Shown one piece after another: positions 38,313-40,606 of a stretch of 40,606 nt of DNA. The translations under genes and the position numbers were made by a program. A model generated the notes under the pieces. The model was given only the letters and a program-made list of their open reading frames with translations. It searched no databases and was not told the origin of the DNA. Each line of letters opens with the position of its first letter. Position 1 is the stretch's first letter. Source of the DNA: Amarolinea aalborgensis (GTDB taxonomy: Bacteria; Chloroflexota; Anaerolineae; SSC4; Amarolineaceae); contig NZ_UETR01000026.1 in assembly GCF_900491745.1 (NCBI RefSeq), positions 1 to 40,606 of the forward strand, read 5' to 3'.

Positions 38313-39041
38313 ATGACAACGGCAACGGCACGTCTGGCCTTGCCCACGCTGTGGGCGCGGCCCCCATTGAGCGAAGTGACGGAAACCGCGCTGCCCAGCG
38401 ATCCAAACGAGCTGGCGCGGCTCGAAACGATGCTGGCCGAGGTCGCCGCGGTGCCCTTTGCGCCCCTGGCCGGTCCCCTGGCCGCGGCGCTGGCAGCCAA
38501 TGGCGATCGGTTGCGCGGCCGTGTGGCGCTGGCGGTCGGCGCGGCCTTGCACGTGGCTCCTGGCCGGCGCCTGGCGCTGGCCGCGGCGCTCGAAACGCTT
38601 TTCACCGCCAGCCAGGCCCATGAGGCGCTGCCCCGCAACGCCGTGCGCGACAGCAAGTTCTTGGGCGGACTGGTGCTGATGGGCGATCATCTCTTTGCGC
38701 AGGCGGCCGCCTTTGCCGCGCAGGCCGAGCTGCCGGCTGTGGTAATGCTTTTTGCGCAGACGCTGCAAACCATCAGCCAGGCGCAGGTGCGGCAGCAGTT
38801 GGGCCGCCCGGCCGACAGCGCGTGGACGGCCAACGCTGCCCTGTGCGCGGCCGCGGCTGTGGGCGCCGGCCTCCTCGGCCATGCCGCGGCGCATGATCTG
38901 GACACGCTGCATGAGGTTGGCTTGCGCGTGGGGCGCTGGGCCGATTCGCACCGGCTGGATGACCTGCACGAGGCGCAGGTCGCCTTGCGCCAGGTGCGCC
39001 AGCCAGAAGTCCGCCAACGGCTGCGAGGGCTGCTGATCTGA
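38313..39041 (+). CDS. Polyprenyl-synthase-like protein lacking the DDxxD motifs
   Basis: A 242-residue all-helical protein. Its order of segments resembles polyprenyl diphosphate synthases. LALAAALETLFTASQAHEAL stands where the family has the helix with LHxxSLIHDD. KFLGGLVLMGDHLFAQAA matches the AIL-GD-LLA helix. TLQTISQAQVRQQ matches the GE..Q helix, and a late helix has LDDLHEAQ. Both Asp-rich metal sites appear lost, so it is probably not catalytic, and it may act as a partner subunit. AAGGAA precedes the ATG. It is followed by a bidirectional terminator. Confidence 0.65.
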   Translation: MTTATARLALPTLWARPPLSEVTETALPSDPNELARLETMLAEVAAVPFAPLAGPLAAALAANGDRLRGRVALAVGAALHVAPGRRLALAAALETLFTASQAHEALPRNAVRDSKFLGGLVLMGDHLFAQAAAFAAQAELPAVVMLFAQTLQTISQAQVRQQLGRPADSAWTANAALCAAAAVGAGLLGHAAAHDLDTLHEVGLRVGRWADSHRLDDLHEAQVALRQVRQPEVRQRLRGLLI

Positions 39042-39052
39042 AGAACACAAAA

Positions 39053-39088
39053 GAAACAAACCAGGCTCTTACCAGCCTGGTTTGTTTC
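39053..39088. terminator. Bidirectional terminator between convergent genes
   Basis: A perfect 15-bp stem, GAAACAAACCAGGCT (39053-39067) with AGCCTGGTTTGTTTC (39074-39088), around a CTTACC loop. T-rich sequence follows on the plus side. The convergent mazF-type gene ends 20 bases further. Confidence 0.85.
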
Positions 39089-39107
39089 TGTTTCCATGAC
39101 CGCGTGA

Positions 39108-39452
39108 CTACACAGTCAAACTCAGCCGAATCGCCCGGTTGACTTCCTCGATGCGGGCTGCCGGAAGCATGCCAAGCCTTGACCCCAAGCGCTCTTTGGC
39201 GACCGTGCGAATTTGATCGAGCAGGATCTTGCTTGTTTGCGCGACTCCGCCTTCGCCAGCATCCAATTTCACTTCAAAGGGATAGACTTTGGCGCCATGC
39301 GCAGTGGTCATGGGCGCCACAATGACACGGTCGGCATGTTGATTGCCAATGTTGTTGGAAATGATGACCGCAGGTCGCGTCTTGGCAATCTCAGAGCCGA
39401 CCGTGGGGTCCAAATTCACCCAGTAAATCTCGCCGCGCTGTGGATAACTCAT
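39108..39452 (-). CDS. MazF/PemK-type mRNA interferase toxin
   Basis: A 114-residue protein with the classic layout: YPQRGEIYWVNLDPTVGSEIAKTRPAVIIS, then VIVAPMTT and a final LLDQIRTVAKERL helix. It cleaves mRNA at short sites. I start it at 39452, where ATGA overlaps the antitoxin stop and GAGGGA lies 8 bases upstream; 39461 is an alternative. Confidence 0.93.
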   Translation of the reverse strand: MSYPQRGEIYWVNLDPTVGSEIAKTRPAVIISNNIGNQHADRVIVAPMTTAHGAKVYPFEVKLDAGEGGVAQTSKILLDQIRTVAKERLGSRLGMLPAARIEEVNRAIRLSLTV

Positions 39453-39685
39453 GCCGGCCATCCCTCGCCGTCAAGGCGTTGCCAGTCCTCGTTGAGCGCC
39501 ACGCGTTCCTCACGGACGGCCAGGTAGCCTTCGACCATCTGCGCTTCGATTTCGGCCCTTTCAAGCTCCATGACTTTTTGTTGCAGCAGATCATTCACCA
39601 GTTGACTAAGCCCTCGCTGAGGGATGAAACGGCGTAGCTGGCTGATGACAGCTTCATCGAGGTAGATGGTAGTTCTTAGCGTCAT
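39449..39685 (-). CDS. MazE-like ribbon-helix-helix antitoxin
   Basis: A 78-residue protein. The start MTLRTTIYLDEAVISQLRRF and then RGLSQLVNDLL give the ribbon-helix-helix DNA-binding fold; the acidic C-terminal helix should bind MazF. I start it at 39685 because GGAGG lies 6 bases upstream; the ATG at 39697 overlaps that site. The pair shares an ATGA overlap. Confidence 0.87.
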   Translation of the reverse strand: MTLRTTIYLDEAVISQLRRFIPQRGLSQLVNDLLQQKVMELERAEIEAQMVEGYLAVREERVALNEDWQRLDGEGWPA

Positions 39686-39711
39686 ATATGCCTCCATAAT
39701 TTGCTTCTATT

Positions 39712-39751
39712 TTGATGTCATTATTGTGCATCAATACCGCCATCTTGTCAA
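39712..39751 (-). promoter_or_regulatory. Autoregulated promoter of the MazEF-type module
   Basis: On the minus strand, TTGACA and CACAAT are separated by 17 bases (39723-39751). An imperfect dyad TTGATG-N11-CATCAA (39712-39734) covers the -10 and is the likely antitoxin operator. The gap up to 39837 holds nothing else I can support. Confidence 0.55.
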
Positions 39752-39837
39752 ACGCCAATGTGCAAGTTCTGTTTACCCCAAAAAAGCAGCAACCGACGAC
39801 GTGTTCTGCGGCCCCGCATGGACGTGAGGCAGAGCGT

Positions 39838-39866
39838 TTGACGACACATGGGTCATGGGCTATACT
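39838..39866 (+). promoter_or_regulatory. Promoter of the DUF1997 gene
   Basis: TTGACG and TATACT are separated by exactly 17 bases. The leader to the ATG at 39929 is about 55 bases. Confidence 0.7.
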
Positions 39867-39928
39867 GAAATCGTCACGCTATGAATGCACCTGCGGTCTA
39901 GGGTCAGGAAAGGACCATCTGACAGCTC

Positions 39929-40450
39929 ATGATCAGCATCGCCGTCTCTGCCCAGCGCGTCTTCACCTTTCCGGCCGATTTGGCGACGACAACGGCGTAT
40001 CTATGCGATTTCGAGCAGACCCTCGAACACCTGCCCTACTTGAGCCTGGTGCGGACTTATGCCAGGAACCAATACCGCATTTTGTACAGCGTGGCCGAGG
40101 CTGGCGTCTATTATGTTGCATTCTACTGCGACATCCAGGTGCGGTTTGACGAGACAACCCAAACCCTCCACGTGACCTCGCTGGCTGGCATTCCGCCCGT
40201 TCCACCCAAAGCGACGTTCAATTCAGTCAGCGGTCAAGGATACTATTCCAGCCGTTCGGTCTTTCATGCGGCCGGTGCGCAGACGAGGGTCGCGTATGAC
40301 GTTGATATTCAGGCCCAGGTGCCCAAGCGGTTCGAATTGACCTTGATCCCAGACGCGGTTGTCAAGCGTTTGGTTGAGAATGTGGTTCGACAGCGCTTGC
40401 AAGAGATTGCCGATGCGTTCGTCGCCCGTTCGATGGAGATAGCTCGATGA
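39929..40450 (+). CDS. DUF1997 (SRPBCC-fold) protein
   Basis: A 173-residue protein that resembles DUF1997, a START/SRPBCC-like lipid or pigment-binding fold common in phototrophs and Chloroflexota. FTFPADLATTTAYLCDFEQTLEHLP is the family's opening, and VPKRFELTLIPDAVVKRLVENVVRQRLQEI is its terminal helix. AGGAAAGGA lies about 14 bases before the ATG, a long spacing. The next gene overlaps its stop by four bases. Confidence 0.8.
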   Translation: MISIAVSAQRVFTFPADLATTTAYLCDFEQTLEHLPYLSLVRTYARNQYRILYSVAEAGVYYVAFYCDIQVRFDETTQTLHVTSLAGIPPVPPKATFNSVSGQGYYSSRSVFHAAGAQTRVAYDVDIQAQVPKRFELTLIPDAVVKRLVENVVRQRLQEIADAFVARSMEIAR

Positions 40451-40606
40451 CCACCTTAACACAAGAGGATGTCCTGGAAACCGCCCTGGCGCTCTATGAG
40501 GAGGAAGCCTTTGCGGAAGCGTTTGCTTTCATGACGGCCGCTGCGCAACAGCAGGGCCTGGAGTCGGCGCGCATCTACAATTTTCGCATCTGCCTGGCCA
40601 ATCGCA
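40447..40606 (+). CDS. Start of a helical protein that leaves the window
   Basis: The ATG overlaps the DUF1997 stop (ATGA) and the frame stays open to the edge, 53 codons. It opens MTTLTQEDVLETALALYEEE and goes on with FAFMTAAAQQQGLES, which looks like a tetratricopeptide-type helical pair. Too little is visible to name it. Confidence 0.7.
   Translation, partial: MTTLTQEDVLETALALYEEEAFAEAFAFMTAAAQQQGLESARIYNFRICLANR

Overview
The window looks like chromosomal DNA from a GC-rich member of the Chloroflexota, probably an uncultivated Anaerolineae-like lineage. This is inferred from gene content, not from a marker search: DUF4058 and DUF2161 proteins, LysM/L,D-transpeptidase and SH3-type surface proteins, dockerin and cohesin-like secreted proteins, and many short palindromic intergenic repeats. 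Most genes have clear Shine-Dalgarno sites. Several promoters match the -35/-10 consensus with 16-18 bp spacing. There is no phage, insertion sequence or CRISPR array.

Layout. 1-1474 (-): a Yip1-family membrane protein and a MacB/LolD/YknY-type ABC ATPase that runs off the left edge. 1912-4958 (+): a secreted LysM/L,D-transpeptidase, then typA, each closed by a good terminator. 5097-11089 (-): a collinear block of two GCS2 carboxylate-amine ligases, two ATP-grasp ligases, an esterase-fold hydrolase and a small unknown protein, with a selenocysteine tRNA just upstream. 11664-14726 (+): a dockerin protein and three membrane-anchored cohesin-like proteins. 14866-16348 (-): two very acidic cysteine-rich mini-proteins and a DUF2161 nuclease-fold protein with a leaderless promoter. 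16527-18809 (+): a membrane-anchored Trm112-like protein, an M24 peptidase and an unknown protein. 18799-22957 (-): a Mg/Co-chelatase gene whose AAA and VWA halves lie in different frames joined at an A AAA AAG slippery site, plus two unknown genes. 23203-28390 (+): an SH3-like anchored protein, ligA, a LOR/SDH (TIGR00300) enzyme, a gamma-carbonic anhydrase-like protein and a helical-repeat protein. 28387-28866: tandem 125-128 bp repeats and palindromes. 28867-36059: an accessory region with a beta-helix/BACON/dockerin giant, DUF4058, a decapitated AbrB-PIN module, an AAA_14/DUF4143 ATPase, an MBL hydrolase, a RelE-type toxin-antitoxin pair and at least four gene remnants. 36172-38093 (+): a NarL-type two-component pair. 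38313-40606: a degenerate polyprenyl-synthase-like protein, a MazEF-type module, a DUF1997 protein and a gene leaving the right edge.

How the parts work together. The strongest candidates for something new are three. (1) The 5-11 kb block places four ATP-dependent carboxylate-amine/thiol ligase-type proteins and a hydrolase in one apparent operon, which suggests synthesis of a small peptide, peptide-like thiol or peptide tag. (2) The cohesin/dockerin locus, with a second dockerin protein 15 kb away, suggests cell-surface assembly outside classical cellulosome bacteria. (3) The chelatase gene probably makes two subunits by programmed -1 frameshifting; that mechanism is, as far as I recall, already described for chlD-type genes. 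The selenocysteine tRNA implies a UGA-recoding lineage, but I found no convincing selenoprotein in this window.
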